Below, piece by piece: positions 7,942-17,366 of a stretch of 64,000 bases of DNA. A model generated the notes under the pieces. The model was not told the DNA's origin. It did not search any database and worked only from the letters and a program-made list of their open reading frames with translations. Made by a program: the position numbers and the translations under genes. The first letter of the stretch is position 1. Every line of letters starts with the position of its first letter. Origin of the DNA: Asticcacaulis aquaticus (lineage in GTDB: Bacteria; Pseudomonadota; Alphaproteobacteria; Caulobacterales; Caulobacteraceae); the NCBI RefSeq assembly GCF_028550415.1, contig NZ_JAQQKX010000006.1, positions 124,001 to 188,000 on the forward strand. Direction: 5' to 3'.

Positions 7942-9486
7942 ATGAAGGCCAGGGTAACGATCATGATAGCGGTGGCTCTGGTGGCCGGTTCGGTCAGCGC
8001 GGCTCCAAAACCGGAGGGGGTAAAAGAAGCCTCGGTCGAAAGCCTGCAAACCGCCATGCGCACAGGCGACACCTCCGCCGAAGCCCTGACCCGTGCATCG
8101 ATCAAACGGATAGAGACCTTCGACAAGGCGAAGGGTCTGAACGCTGTCATCGTGCTCAATCCGAATGCCGTGGCTGAGGCAAAGGCGCTGGATGCCGAGC
8201 GCAAGGTCGGTCGGATTCGCGGGCCGCTGCACGGCATCCCGGTCCTGATCAAGGACAATGTCGAGACGAAGGACCCGATCGCCACCACGGCGGGTTCTCT
8301 GGCGCTGAAAGACAATATCACTGGACGCGATGCGCCGGTGGTGGCGCGCTTGCGGGCGGCCGGGGCGGTCATACTGGGCAAGACCAACCTGTCCGAATGG
8401 GCCAATATCCGCGACAACGACTCGATGAGCGGCTGGAGCGCGGTGGGCGGCCTGACTGGCAACGCCTATGACTCGCGTCGTTCGGCCTGTGGCTCCTCGT
8501 CGGGCAGCGGGGTTGCCGTGGCGTGGAGCTTCGCCGTCCTCGCCGTCGGCACCGAAACCGACGGCTCGGTCGTCTGCCCGTCGGCGATGAACGGCATCGT
8601 CGGGCTTAAACCTTCGATGGGCCTGATCTCGCGAACCCATGTCGTACCGATTTCGCATTCTCAGGACATCCCCGGGCCGATGGGCCGCAGCGTCAAAGAT
8701 GTCGCCGTCATGCTCGGCGTCATGGCGGGCAGCGACCCCGCCGATCCTGCCACAGCCGGGGCCGACGGGCATAAGATCGATTACGCCGCCCGGCTGACGC
8801 CCGATGCGCTGAAAGGCGTGCGCATCGGCGTCCTGCGCGACCGTACCGGCGGGCCGGGCAAGATCGAACCCGTCTTCAACGGCGCGCTCAAATTTCTGGA
8901 GGCCGCCGGTGCCGTGCTGGTCGACATCCCGGTGTCGCGTATCGAAGGGCTCGGCGAAGCGGAACTGACGGTGCTCAAGACCGAACTGAAGGCCGATCTC
9001 AACGCCTATCTGGCCACGACGCCCGCCGCCGTGAAAACGCGCACGCTGTCCGATGTCATTGCCTTCAACAAAGCCAATGCCGCGACCGAAATGGCCTTCT
9101 TCGGGCAGGGCTTTTTCGAGGATGCCGAAAAGACCAGGGGTCTCGACGATCCGGCTTACAAACTGGCCGCCGCCAAGGCCCGTGCCGTGTCGCAGGCCCA
9201 TATCGACGGTTTGCTGAAATCGTACAACGTCTCCATTCTCGTCGCCCCGACCTATGGCCTGCCGTGGCTGTCGGACGAGGTCAATGGCGATCAGTTCTCA
9301 GGTCCTTCGGCCAGTCAGTGGCCGGCCATGTCGGGCTATCCGCACCTGACGGTGCCCATGGGTTATGTGCAGGGGCTGCCGCTGGGGATGTCCTTTATCG
9401 GTACCCAGTGGTCGGATGAGGCCCTGCTCAGGGCCGGTTACGCCTTCGAACAGGTCGCCCGGGTCCGGGTGCCGCCGAAGGAATAA
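7942..9486 (+). CDS. Exported amidase (amidase signature family)
   Basis: The 514-residue enzyme belongs to the amidase signature family of Ser-cisSer-Lys hydrolases. The catalytic lysine is K104 in PVLIKDNVE. The glycine/serine-rich motif CGSSSGSG spans residues 183-190. The nucleophile region is TETDGSVVCPS, with Ser209. An N-terminal signal peptide (cleavage near AGSVSA) places it in the periplasm or outside. The ATG at 7942 follows GGAGGGA, and the GTG/ATG upstream lie on or before this ribosome site. The substrate is unknown; exported members often act on peptide or aryl amides. Confidence 0.92.
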   Translation: MKARVTIMIAVALVAGSVSAAPKPEGVKEASVESLQTAMRTGDTSAEALTRASIKRIETFDKAKGLNAVIVLNPNAVAEAKALDAERKVGRIRGPLHGIPVLIKDNVETKDPIATTAGSLALKDNITGRDAPVVARLRAAGAVILGKTNLSEWANIRDNDSMSGWSAVGGLTGNAYDSRRSACGSSSGSGVAVAWSFAVLAVGTETDGSVVCPSAMNGIVGLKPSMGLISRTHVVPISHSQDIPGPMGRSVKDVAVMLGVMAGSDPADPATAGADGHKIDYAARLTPDALKGVRIGVLRDRTGGPGKIEPVFNGALKFLEAAGAVLVDIPVSRIEGLGEAELTVLKTELKADLNAYLATTPAAVKTRTLSDVIAFNKANAATEMAFFGQGFFEDAEKTRGLDDPAYKLAAAKARAVSQAHIDGLLKSYNVSILVAPTYGLPWLSDEVNGDQFSGPSASQWPAMSGYPHLTVPMGYVQGLPLGMSFIGTQWSDEALLRAGYAFEQVARVRVPPKE

Positions 9487-9580
9487 TCCGCTCCGTTTTT
9501 TGATGGTTGGTGCCCCAGACCCCGAGACCATCCTTATGCGCGGCGGCGTAGGTTGAGGGAATACCGAACGAGGATTCTCC

Positions 9581-9865
9581 ATGAAAACGCCGCTTCTGAC
9601 CCATGCTAACCGTATTCTGGCCAACCGTATTCTGGGCTTTCTGCCCTTTGCGCAGGCCTTCACCCGACAACCCCAGTCGCCTCAGCTTATGGCCGCGGCG
9701 GCTCTGGTCAATACCCCATTCGTCCGCCGCGCCGCGCCGGGCCTGAGCGCCGCCGTCACGATCGGGCTGGCGGTGATGGCCGCCGCGACCTTCGTCAAAG
9801 GGCTGAAACGCCGCCATGACCGCACCATCCCCGAGGCCGAACTGGTGCGGTCGTCGGTCACCTGA
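9581..9865 (+). CDS. Hypothetical small membrane-associated protein
   Basis: The 94-residue protein has a hydrophobic stretch at about residues 55-73 flanked by basic residues (KGLKRRHDR). The family is not recognised. It is preceded by GAGGATTCTCC before the ATG. The gene after it starts 12 bases later, so they are probably cotranscribed. Confidence 0.6.
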   Translation: MKTPLLTHANRILANRILGFLPFAQAFTRQPQSPQLMAAAALVNTPFVRRAAPGLSAAVTIGLAVMAAATFVKGLKRRHDRTIPEAELVRSSVT

Positions 9866-9876
9866 GGCGGCCAGTC

Positions 9877-10470
9877 ATGCGCACCTTGTCCTCTCACGTC
9901 CCGACCCGCCACGCTCTGTCGGTTAGCCTGTGGACCGGGCTGATCGTGGCCCTGTGCGGCGGCGGTATCGTTGCCACGCGCGTCATCGGGTTTTCGATGC
10001 CCGACGTCGTACAGGAAGCACGGCTCGATCCGCGGGCAATCTTCCCTGACACCACCGACGTGGTGCGTGAAACCCTTGATGTGAGACCGCCGAAACCGGC
10101 GGAGACGCGATCTGGTCTTTTTACCTATGCTTTTGCGCCATCGTCGTTCGATACGGCTTACAGGCCGATGTCGGAGACCGTGCCGCTGGAAGCGGACTCG
10201 CCGTCGCCTGTGGCCTATTCTGACGCCACAGCCGTCACCGGGGATAGACCGGTTGTCATCTATACCAATTCTGTGCAGACCGCCGACCTGTCACCGCGCG
10301 CCGGGGTAACGGTGTGCACTGACACTTGCCGCGACGCCGAGGCGGTGGCGCGGAATACGGTCGATAATACCGCCGAGCCCTTGTCGGAAGCTGCCCCGGT
10401 CATATCCGCCCCTCAGGCCCCGGTGGTCCCGGCCTCCGAAGGCGCGCCGGTGATCGTCGAGACGAATTAA
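9877..10470 (+). CDS. Hypothetical single-pass membrane protein with low-complexity tail
   Basis: The 197-residue protein has one membrane segment near residues 17-38. A long Pro/Ala/Val/Thr-rich exported part follows, with two cysteines in CTDTC. No domain is recognised. Its TAA stop overlaps the stop of the convergent vWA gene in a shared TTAA, so there is no room for a terminator. It probably forms a unit with the preceding small gene. Confidence 0.6.
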   Translation: MRTLSSHVPTRHALSVSLWTGLIVALCGGGIVATRVIGFSMPDVVQEARLDPRAIFPDTTDVVRETLDVRPPKPAETRSGLFTYAFAPSSFDTAYRPMSETVPLEADSPSPVAYSDATAVTGDRPVVIYTNSVQTADLSPRAGVTVCTDTCRDAEAVARNTVDNTAEPLSEAAPVISAPQAPVVPASEGAPVIVETN

Positions 10471-11453
10471 TGCCTTGTCAGGGCGACGTTCAAAAGAAGG
10501 CCTTTCAAGTGGCTCAGAAGCGCGGTGCCTAGATCGTCGGGTGAGTCCAGACTAATGGCATCGCGATAAAAACCTGAAACATCGTGCCCGATTCCTATGG
10601 CTGAAATACCGATAATGCCGTGGTTTTCAATGGACGTGATGACCTCAGTGAGGTGGTCGGAGAGTATATTGTGACCGTGGCGCGTCCACCCGTTGGCGTC
10701 GAGCGTCGAGTCGTCCACCGGGGCTCCGTCGGATATGACGACGATATGCTTGCGGGATTCTTCGCGTTCGGTCAGACGTGTCATCGCCCATTGGATGGCT
10801 TCGCCATCTACATTTTCTTTCAAAAGAAGAGGATGAAACATCGGTTTGAGCATGTAGCCCAGAGCCGATGAACGATCATCGTCAGCGGATTTGTAGATAA
10901 CGTGGAGCAGGTCGCATAACCGGCCCGGATTTTTCGGCATGCCCTGGCCTTGCCAAAGTTTACGGGACTGTCCGCCTTGCCAGCTTCGGGTCGTAAAGCC
11001 GAGCAGTTCCACCTTGCAATTCAAATGGCTGAGGAAGTCCTGAGCCGCATCGACTGCCCCGGCCAGCATCAGAAGATTCTGACCTTTCATGGAGCCGGAC
11101 TGATCGACCAGAAGCGTTATAACCGTATCATGACGTTGCGTTTCCGATGTCAGTTCGCGTATTTCGCCGGACACTTCAAGCGCGGCCATCGAAAGTCGCA
11201 CACGCCACCCCTGAAGCCCGGTTTCGAAGGCTTCCCAGGCCTCGTCGTGGGCGCGTTGCCCCCCGGCATCCAGCGTCAGAAGCTTGCCAAGGTCGGCGGC
11301 CTCGACTACCCGATCGTATTGCGTGGTAAAGGCCTTGTAGGGATATGGAGCATAGGATTCCGATGCCGCCGGTCGTTCGGATGAGAGCGGCAACAAAGCT
11401 ACGGGCTTTGTCTCCCGGCGAAAGAAAGCCGCAAGAAAGGCCCGCAGCTTCAT
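10467..11453 (-). CDS. CobT-like von Willebrand A domain protein
   Basis: The 328-residue protein matches the C-terminal vWA domain of the cobaltochelatase subunit CobT. The MIDAS motif DQSGSMKG has D117, S119 and S121. Family blocks follow: LLGFTTRSWQGGQSRKLW, a PGRLCDLLHVIYKSADD block, KENVDGEAIQWA and VISDGAPVDDSTL. It lacks the long acidic N-terminal part of canonical CobT (about 600 residues). There is no cobN or cobS nearby. The ATG is two bases after the stop of the MHS transporter gene, so they are one operon. Involvement in cobalamin synthesis is doubtful; a metal-dependent chaperone or adaptor role with an AAA+ partner elsewhere is possible. Confidence 0.85.
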   Translation of the reverse strand: MKLRAFLAAFFRRETKPVALLPLSSERPAASESYAPYPYKAFTTQYDRVVEAADLGKLLTLDAGGQRAHDEAWEAFETGLQGWRVRLSMAALEVSGEIRELTSETQRHDTVITLLVDQSGSMKGQNLLMLAGAVDAAQDFLSHLNCKVELLGFTTRSWQGGQSRKLWQGQGMPKNPGRLCDLLHVIYKSADDDRSSALGYMLKPMFHPLLLKENVDGEAIQWAMTRLTEREESRKHIVVISDGAPVDDSTLDANGWTRHGHNILSDHLTEVITSIENHGIIGISAIGIGHDVSGFYRDAISLDSPDDLGTALLSHLKGLLLNVALTRH

Positions 11454-11455
11454 CC

Positions 11456-12742
11456 TTAAACCTCGTCCTTGCCCGACGCGAAAATACACAGCAGCGTAAT
11501 CAGCGCTGCCGCCAGCAGGTAATAGCCGACGTGGCTCAAACCATAGGTCTTTTGCAGCCACGTCGCGGCATAAGGCGCCAGCGACGCCCCGAAAATACCG
11601 GCGAAGTTGAACGTCAGCGACGACCCGGTGTAGCGCACGCTGGTCGGGAAGGGGGCGGCCAGCGCCGTGCCGATCAGGGCATAGGTCATGCCCATCAGGG
11701 CCATGGCCCCAATCGAGAAGCCGAAAATCCCCGCTTCGCTGCCGCCCATCAGGACGGGCAACAGGAAGGAGAACAGGGCGATGGCGACGGTCGTGCCGAT
11801 CAGCACTTCACGGCGACCGAAGCGCTCGGCCAGCTTCGCCGACAGCGGGATGAACAGGCCGAAGGCGACCGAGCCCAGAATCTGGATTTCAAGCGCTTCG
11901 AGGAAGGGAATCTGGCGAACCTTGACGTTGTAGGACAGGAGCCACGCGCTCCCGATATAGAACAGAACAAAGGTGACCAGCGCCACGAAGGTGCCGAGGA
12001 ACAGGCTGCGCTTGTGACGGGCGAAAATGTCGATCAGCGGCACCTTGACGCGTTCTTCCTTGTCGATGGCCTGCTGGAATTCCGGCGTTTCGGTGATCGA
12101 CAGGCGCACCCACAGGCCGACGATGATCAGGGCCAGAGAGGCGATGAACGGCACGCGCCAGCCCCAGCTCAGCAGGTCTTCCTGAGAGATGAAGTGCAGC
12201 AGGATCCAGAACGCCCCCGACGACAGCAAAAGCCCCAGTGGCGCGCCCAGTTGCGGGAACATGCCGTACCACGAGCGCTTGCCTTCCGGTGCATTCTCGG
12301 TCGCCAGCAGCACCGCGCCGCCCCATTCGCCACCCAGCCCGAAGCCTTGACCGAAGCGGCATAGCGACAAAAGCAGCGGCGCCCACACCCCGATCTGAGC
12401 ATAGGACGGCAGGCAGCCGATCAGCACCGTCGAAATCCCCATGGTCAGCAGTGCCGCCACCAGAGTCGCCTTGCGCCCGATCCGGTCGCCGAAGTGGCCG
12501 AAGACCATCGCGCCGATCGGTCGGGCGAAAAAGGCGATCGAGAAGGTCGCAAAGGACTGTAACAGGGCCGAGGTCGGGTCGCTGGTCGGGAAGAACAGGG
12601 TCGGGAAGACCAGCACGGCGGCGGTGGCATAGACGTAGAAGTCGAAGAACTCGATGGTCGTGCCGATCAGGCTGGCGACAAGCACCTGAGCCGGGGAATT
12701 GACCGGCTTGGCCAAGGGGGGCGCGATCTGGGCGGTGGTCAT
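11456..12742 (-). CDS. MHS-family MFS transporter
   Basis: The 428-residue, 12-helix protein belongs to the metabolite:H+ symporter branch of MFS (ShiA, KgtP and ProP relatives). The typical N terminus VLVASLIGTTIEFFDFYVYA leads into FARPIGAMVFGHFGDRIGRK with the conserved loop 2-3 motif. RFGQGFGLGGEWGGAVLLATE follows in helices 4-5. Substrates of the branch are small carboxylates, shikimate or osmolytes; which one cannot be told here. It is the first gene of an operon with the CobT-like vWA protein. Confidence 0.9.
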   Translation of the reverse strand: MTTAQIAPPLAKPVNSPAQVLVASLIGTTIEFFDFYVYATAAVLVFPTLFFPTSDPTSALLQSFATFSIAFFARPIGAMVFGHFGDRIGRKATLVAALLTMGISTVLIGCLPSYAQIGVWAPLLLSLCRFGQGFGLGGEWGGAVLLATENAPEGKRSWYGMFPQLGAPLGLLLSSGAFWILLHFISQEDLLSWGWRVPFIASLALIIVGLWVRLSITETPEFQQAIDKEERVKVPLIDIFARHKRSLFLGTFVALVTFVLFYIGSAWLLSYNVKVRQIPFLEALEIQILGSVAFGLFIPLSAKLAERFGRREVLIGTTVAIALFSFLLPVLMGGSEAGIFGFSIGAMALMGMTYALIGTALAAPFPTSVRYTGSSLTFNFAGIFGASLAPYAATWLQKTYGLSHVGYYLLAAALITLLCIFASGKDEV

Positions 12743-12935
12743 GAAGAACGTCCTGGGTAATCCCGTTATGCCGGGGTTGGTGTGTCGTGGCGTAGCGGAT
12801 TTCGCGCCTCAGGAAAAGTGAGTTTTGCTGAGGCTTCGCGTAAGACCCGACGGCATCGGGGATATGAGACTGCGCCGACTTGTCGTCGGGGATAAGCCCG
12901 GCTAGATTGATCTGGCTACCGATGGGGGGAATATC

Positions 12936-14912
12936 ATGAGAATCGAACTGGATCGCCGTCAATGGCTGGCGGGGATCGCCGGCGTGTCGGTCATGACGCT
13001 GAGCGTGCGGGCTGATGCCGCCGAAACGCCGGCGGCCGCGGAGAAGACCGTCGTGCCACCGCGGCCCGAACTCGAAGTCTATGTCCGGAAACCGGATATA
13101 TCCGATGTTAGCCTGTCGCCGGACGCCCGACATATCGCTCTGATTACGCTGGTCGAGGGCAAATATGTTCTGCTGATCCACGAGATCGCCACCCAGAAGA
13201 ACAAGACGATATGGCTGGGGGAGTCCAAGGTTAGGAGCGTCTTCTGGGGCGATAATGAACATGTGGTGGTGTTTACGACTTCGACCGTCGGCCTGAGGGA
13301 GTTTACCGGGGCGCGTCAGGAACACAGTCAGGCGCATTATATCAACATAGCGACGAGTAAGTTGCGTACCCTGTTCGACAGGATGGAGAGTTTCTACAAT
13401 ACCGTCGAAGGCGATCTCTATCGCATCAAACAGGACGGCAAATACTACGTTACGGCCTCCAACTATTTCCTGCGCGACGACTATGGGCTCGTGCTTTACC
13501 GCTTCGATCTGGCGACGGGTAAGGCCAAACAGCTCGATGCCGGGGACAATGGCACCCGTCGCTGGGTTCTGACGCCCGCCGGTGTACCGGTGGCGCGTTG
13601 TGATTACGACCGTGACCGCAAGGAATGGCGTCTTCAGATGCGCAACGATAAAGGTATCTGGAAAGAAGTCTTCAAACAAAAGGAAGCCATAGATTATCCC
13701 TCTCTGGTCGGACTCGGTCGGGACGAAAAGTCCGTGATCATCTATATAGATGCCGGTGACAATGCCGGCGAATATATAGAGATCAGAAACGACGGGACGC
13801 TCTCCGAACCGTTGGACAAGGACGGTTATAATCGCGGTCCTATGTTCCATCCCACAACGAAACTGTTTGCCGGTTTCGCGCGTTGGGACGACTGGGTAAC
13901 CTATGAGTACAACGACCCTCAGTTGAAACGTCTGGCCGAAGCCTGCAAAAAAGCCATGCCGGATTATAACGTCTCCATCTATGAGTTTGCTGCCGAAGAT
14001 CCGCGCAAGGTCATCATTTACGGCGAAAGCCCCGACGATCCCGGAACCTACTATTTCATCGATTTCAGCAACGGGGATTACATTCCGGTCGGGGCCAACT
14101 ATCCCGACCTGCCGACGCAATGGATCACCCAGAAAAAGCCGGTCACCTATAAGGCCGCCGACGGTCTGGACATCCACGGCTATCTCACTTTACCACCGCG
14201 CCGTGAGGCCAAAAACCTGCCGCTGATCGTCCTGCCGCACGGCGGGCCCCATGCTCGGGATACCTCCGGCTTCGACTGGGAGGCCCAGCTCTATGCCTCG
14301 CGCGGCTATGCCGTGCTGCAACCGAACTTTCGCGGCTCGACCGGCTATGGCAGCGACTTTGTCGAAGCCGGTTACGGTCAGTGGGGCCGCAAAATGCAGA
14401 CCGATCTGTCCGACGGCGTCCGGTATCTGGTCAAGGACGGCCTTGTCGATCCCAAACGCGTCTGTATCGTCGGGGCCTCCTACGGCGGTTATGCCGCTCT
14501 GGCCGGGGTGACGCTTGATCCCGGCGTCTATAACTGCGCCGTGTCGGTCGCCGGGATCTCCGACATCAAGGCCATGCTGGAGTTCGATTCCAGCCAGTCC
14601 GGCTCCAGCACCAGCCCCGTCGTCCTGTCGCTCAAGCGCTCGGTCGGCGATCGCAAGACCCTCGATCAGATTTCGCCGATCAAATTCGTCGACAAGGTCA
14701 CGGTCCCCGTTTTGCTCATCCACGGCAAGGACGACATCGTCGTCGATATCGGCCAGAGCCGGAAGATGGAGCGCGCGCTCAAATCAGCGGGCAAGGACGT
14801 GACCTTCATCGAGCTGAAAGGCGAGGACCACTGGTCGTCGGTCGAGGCCCGGCGGTTGGAAATGTCCACCGCCATCGTCGCCTTCCTTGAAAAGCATAAT
14901 CCCCCGGGGTGA
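12936..14912 (+). CDS. Exported S9-family prolyl oligopeptidase
   Basis: The 658-residue protein has an N-terminal beta-propeller region (about residues 50-390) and a C-terminal alpha/beta hydrolase domain. The nucleophile is S515 in GASYGGYAAL. The acid is in HGKDDIVV (D599 or D600), and the histidine is H632 in GEDHWSS. The N terminus DRRQWLAGIAGVSVMTL looks like a twin-arginine export signal with cleavage after ADA. It would degrade proline-containing oligopeptides outside the cytoplasm. The stop codon lies inside a terminator hairpin. Confidence 0.93.
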   Translation: MRIELDRRQWLAGIAGVSVMTLSVRADAAETPAAAEKTVVPPRPELEVYVRKPDISDVSLSPDARHIALITLVEGKYVLLIHEIATQKNKTIWLGESKVRSVFWGDNEHVVVFTTSTVGLREFTGARQEHSQAHYINIATSKLRTLFDRMESFYNTVEGDLYRIKQDGKYYVTASNYFLRDDYGLVLYRFDLATGKAKQLDAGDNGTRRWVLTPAGVPVARCDYDRDRKEWRLQMRNDKGIWKEVFKQKEAIDYPSLVGLGRDEKSVIIYIDAGDNAGEYIEIRNDGTLSEPLDKDGYNRGPMFHPTTKLFAGFARWDDWVTYEYNDPQLKRLAEACKKAMPDYNVSIYEFAAEDPRKVIIYGESPDDPGTYYFIDFSNGDYIPVGANYPDLPTQWITQKKPVTYKAADGLDIHGYLTLPPRREAKNLPLIVLPHGGPHARDTSGFDWEAQLYASRGYAVLQPNFRGSTGYGSDFVEAGYGQWGRKMQTDLSDGVRYLVKDGLVDPKRVCIVGASYGGYAALAGVTLDPGVYNCAVSVAGISDIKAMLEFDSSQSGSSTSPVVLSLKRSVGDRKTLDQISPIKFVDKVTVPVLLIHGKDDIVVDIGQSRKMERALKSAGKDVTFIELKGEDHWSSVEARRLEMSTAIVAFLEKHNPPG

Positions 14913-14923
14913 CCGGGGGATTA
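14897..14923. terminator. Bidirectional terminator containing the S9 stop codon
   Basis: A perfect 10-bp stem TAATCCCCCG / CGGGGGATTA encloses the loop GGGTGAC. The TGA of the S9 peptidase gene is in the loop. It serves the convergent S9 and SGNH esterase genes. Confidence 0.8.
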
Positions 14924-14932
14924 GTTTCTAAA

Positions 14933-16210
14933 CTATTGCTCCTGATTGACCCCCAGCGGCCGTTCGGTGGTGAAGGCAGCGCTCGGCGGCACCTTGAAGT
15001 CCTTCTCCAGCAGCGGCTTCGACGGATCGTAACCCGGCAAATCGGCGACGATCTCGCTGGCAACCGGAGCCTTGGCGTCGCGCAGGCCCTGCGCCACGAT
15101 CTTGGCCAGTTCGTAAGCGCCGTAAGGGCCGTGGTGAGTGCCGTCCTTCTTCGAGTAATCCTCGTTGTGCATGAACAAAGCCATCGTGCCCTTGGGGCCC
15201 AGGGTCTCGTACAGCACACGGCTCTTTTCGTGCAGATCGATGAAGATCGCGCCCGATTCCGCCGCGGCCTCCTTGGCCATTTGCGGATAGTTGCCGAGCG
15301 TCTCGTTGACCTTGCCGCCCTCGAAGCGGTTGCGGTGCATCGGTGAGACGATGACGGCCGTGCCGCCCTTGGCCTTCACCTGATTGGCCCAGTCGATCAG
15401 GATCGCCTTGTACTTCTGCTCGGCGTCGGCATCCTTCGACTTCTGGTCGTTATGGCCGAACTGCACGATGAAATAGTCACCCGGCTTGATCAGCGAAATG
15501 ATCTTGTCGAAGCGGTTGGCGCCCTTCGACGAGAAGGTCGATTCCCCCGACTCCCCGTGATTGGCGACGGCGACGGTCGGCTTGAAAAAGCGTGGGAACA
15601 TCTGCCCCCACGAGGCATAGGGCTCGCCCGACTGATCGCAGACGGTCGAGTCCCCCAGCACATAGAGCGTCGGCACGGTGACCGGCTCGACCGTGATCGC
15701 GCGGACGGCAGGGGTGCCGTTGAATTCCAGCGTAATGCGCGCATCCCAGGCCCGGGCCTCGCCCTCGACCTCGCGCGGCACTTTCAGCTTGACCTTACCC
15801 CCCGGATAGACCGGCGTGCGGACATTGACGATAAAGGTCTTGGTCACCGAGCCCTTGGCGGGGACCTTGACGCGCTCCAGCATCAGGCGGCGCAGTTCGG
15901 CCTTGACGGTGGTCTCCGACGCCTGATCGCCGCCGAAGGTGACGGTGACCTTGTAATTGCCCTCCGGCACGTCGACCGAATAGTAGAAGGCCCCGTTGGC
16001 GCTCTGTTTCTGCAATTGCGGCGCGGTACCTTCGACGCCAAAGCCTGAGGCGGCATTATAAACGCCGTTGCCGACCACGGCAGAAGCTGTCGGCTTGGCG
16101 TCGCTGCCGAAAACGAAGGTCTTCTTGTCGGCGGCCTGAGCGGGCATTGCGAAAGCGCACACCAGCGCCGTCCCGGCAAAGAGCGAACGCGCAAAAGCAG
16201 ATTTGGACAT
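14933..16210 (-). CDS. Rhamnogalacturonan-acetylesterase-like SGNH hydrolase
   Basis: The 425-residue protein has a signal peptide and a beta-rich N-terminal domain of about 150 residues. An SGNH hydrolase domain follows. Block I is LYVLGDSTVCDQSG, block II contains NHGESGEST, block III is IVQFGHNDQKS, and block V is KDGTHHGPYGAYELAKIV with the catalytic Asp and His. This layout is that of family CE12 rhamnogalacturonan acetylesterases, which remove acetyl groups from pectin. The start ATG is preceded by an AGGGGTTTCC stretch. Together with the GH43 at the end of the window it hints at plant polysaccharide use. Confidence 0.88.
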   Translation of the reverse strand: MSKSAFARSLFAGTALVCAFAMPAQAADKKTFVFGSDAKPTASAVVGNGVYNAASGFGVEGTAPQLQKQSANGAFYYSVDVPEGNYKVTVTFGGDQASETTVKAELRRLMLERVKVPAKGSVTKTFIVNVRTPVYPGGKVKLKVPREVEGEARAWDARITLEFNGTPAVRAITVEPVTVPTLYVLGDSTVCDQSGEPYASWGQMFPRFFKPTVAVANHGESGESTFSSKGANRFDKIISLIKPGDYFIVQFGHNDQKSKDADAEQKYKAILIDWANQVKAKGGTAVIVSPMHRNRFEGGKVNETLGNYPQMAKEAAAESGAIFIDLHEKSRVLYETLGPKGTMALFMHNEDYSKKDGTHHGPYGAYELAKIVAQGLRDAKAPVASEIVADLPGYDPSKPLLEKDFKVPPSAAFTTERPLGVNQEQ

Positions 16211-16318
16211 GGAAACCCCTGAGACCGTTGTGTGTCGTTATACGGCAAATGTCTCCGACGCCGTCGTCAGGTCAAGCCCGCCGCTATGCGACTTTGGTCT
16301 ATAGAGGAAATCCCTAAC

Positions 16319-16494
16319 CTTATACCTCCCTGGCTATGCCGGGGAGGGGGACCGCACGAGCCGCCAAAGGCGGTGAGATGTGGTGGTGGGGTATCTTGCT
16401 TACTTACGACTATGCTCGTGGAGCTTCCGTAAGAACCCCCACCACCATTCGCTTCGCTCATGGTCCCCCTCCCCAACAAGTTGGGGAGGTATGG
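16319..16494. repeat. Palindromic intergenic repeat, copy 1
   Basis: The element opens with TTATACCTCCC and ends with GGGGAGGTATGG. Each arm is itself a hairpin, CTCCC...GGGGAG. The interior carries GGTGGTGGGG, TCTTGCTTACTTA and the complementary CCCCCACCACC. It shares these blocks with 29766-29972 and 38573-38648. It is non-coding and lies upstream of the SGNH esterase start. Confidence 0.85.
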
Positions 16495-16510
16495 ATTTGC
16501 TTTCTTTCTT

Positions 16511-16533
16511 CCCCTCTTCCTGAGGGAGAGGGG
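16511..16533. repeat. Short CCCCTC...GAGGGG palindrome
   Basis: The stem CCCCTCTTCC / GGGAGAGGGG, with one or two mismatches, lies between repeat copy 1 and the next gene stop. It resembles the longer palindrome at 19574-19622. Confidence 0.5.
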
Positions 16534-16573
16534 CGGGCGCGGGCCTGCGAGGCTGAGGGGGAACTGCATCCAC

Positions 16574-17209
16574 CTACCCCGACGGCCCCGGTTTCCGCCT
16601 CGGATCAGCCATCGGCTTTCCATCTTCATCGTACCAGGGATCATCCGGATAGGGATCGTCCGCATAATCATCCGCCAGATCATCGAGTTCCCGGCTCAGT
16701 TCGCCGTCCTCATCGATGTCGGGACGATAGCGCAACTCGGTCTTCAACCGGTCGAGCACATGCCGCCACGGGTCTTTGCCACCATCAACGGTCGCCACCG
16801 GCACCACCACAGAAGCCGGGGCGCGCTTGGTTTCCAGCTTCGGCGCCACCTGCAAGGCCACGACCCGCGCCACAGGCGACGCAACCGGCACGGCCACAGC
16901 GGGCAGGGGCGGCGCGGGCAACTTGCCTTTGTTGATCAGGCTCTGCTGCCATTCGGTCTTGTTAGCCAGCTCGACGCGATGAACGATCTTGACCGCCGCC
17001 TGCTTGTCGCGCAGCACGTCGGCGGCATCGCAGCGCGAATAGACCCGCTCGACCAGCGCCCCGAAGCGCATGGCGCGCTCGGCCTCGACCATATCCTTGG
17101 GATCGTCCATTTGCTCGACGCACATCAGTATGCGGTCGGCAAAGGCGCGCAGCCGCGCCCGCCGCTCTTCCGGCGTCAGCCTCTCCGATGTGCGCGGGTC
17201 CTGTGACAT
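16574..17209 (-). CDS. Hypothetical protein, acidic C terminus
   Basis: The 211-residue protein is not recognised. The N-terminal 85 residues are charged and helical. The middle (about 95-130) is rich in Pro, Ala and Val, like a flexible linker. The C-terminal 45 residues are strongly acidic (DDLADDYADDPYPDDPW). No signal peptide is present, so it is probably cytoplasmic. Codon use is like that of its neighbours. Confidence 0.65.
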   Translation of the reverse strand: MSQDPRTSERLTPEERRARLRAFADRILMCVEQMDDPKDMVEAERAMRFGALVERVYSRCDAADVLRDKQAAVKIVHRVELANKTEWQQSLINKGKLPAPPLPAVAVPVASPVARVVALQVAPKLETKRAPASVVVPVATVDGGKDPWRHVLDRLKTELRYRPDIDEDGELSRELDDLADDYADDPYPDDPWYDEDGKPMADPRRKPGPSG

Positions 17210-17366
17210 GGGAACAGGATAGGCGCGGTAGGTGGGGAGGGGGATTAATTGTAGAAATGATTGTTTCTAAAGTAAGGACGTTCGACGCATCTATCTGGAA
17301 ACATCGTTAATTTGTGTCTATCGTGACACCGAACGAGATGCAGAAGCGCACGCTGAGGACGTTGTG

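Noticed and set aside
7720-9201. 493-codon open frame antisense to the amidase
   Set aside because: Composition is typical of a reverse-complement frame (rich in Arg, His, Gly), and the amidase motifs on the other strand are complete.
11889-14177. 762-codon open frame on the minus strand spanning the MFS and S9 genes
   Set aside because: It runs antisense to the S9 peptidase and out of phase with the transporter, both of which have clear families. It is a GC-rich shadow frame.
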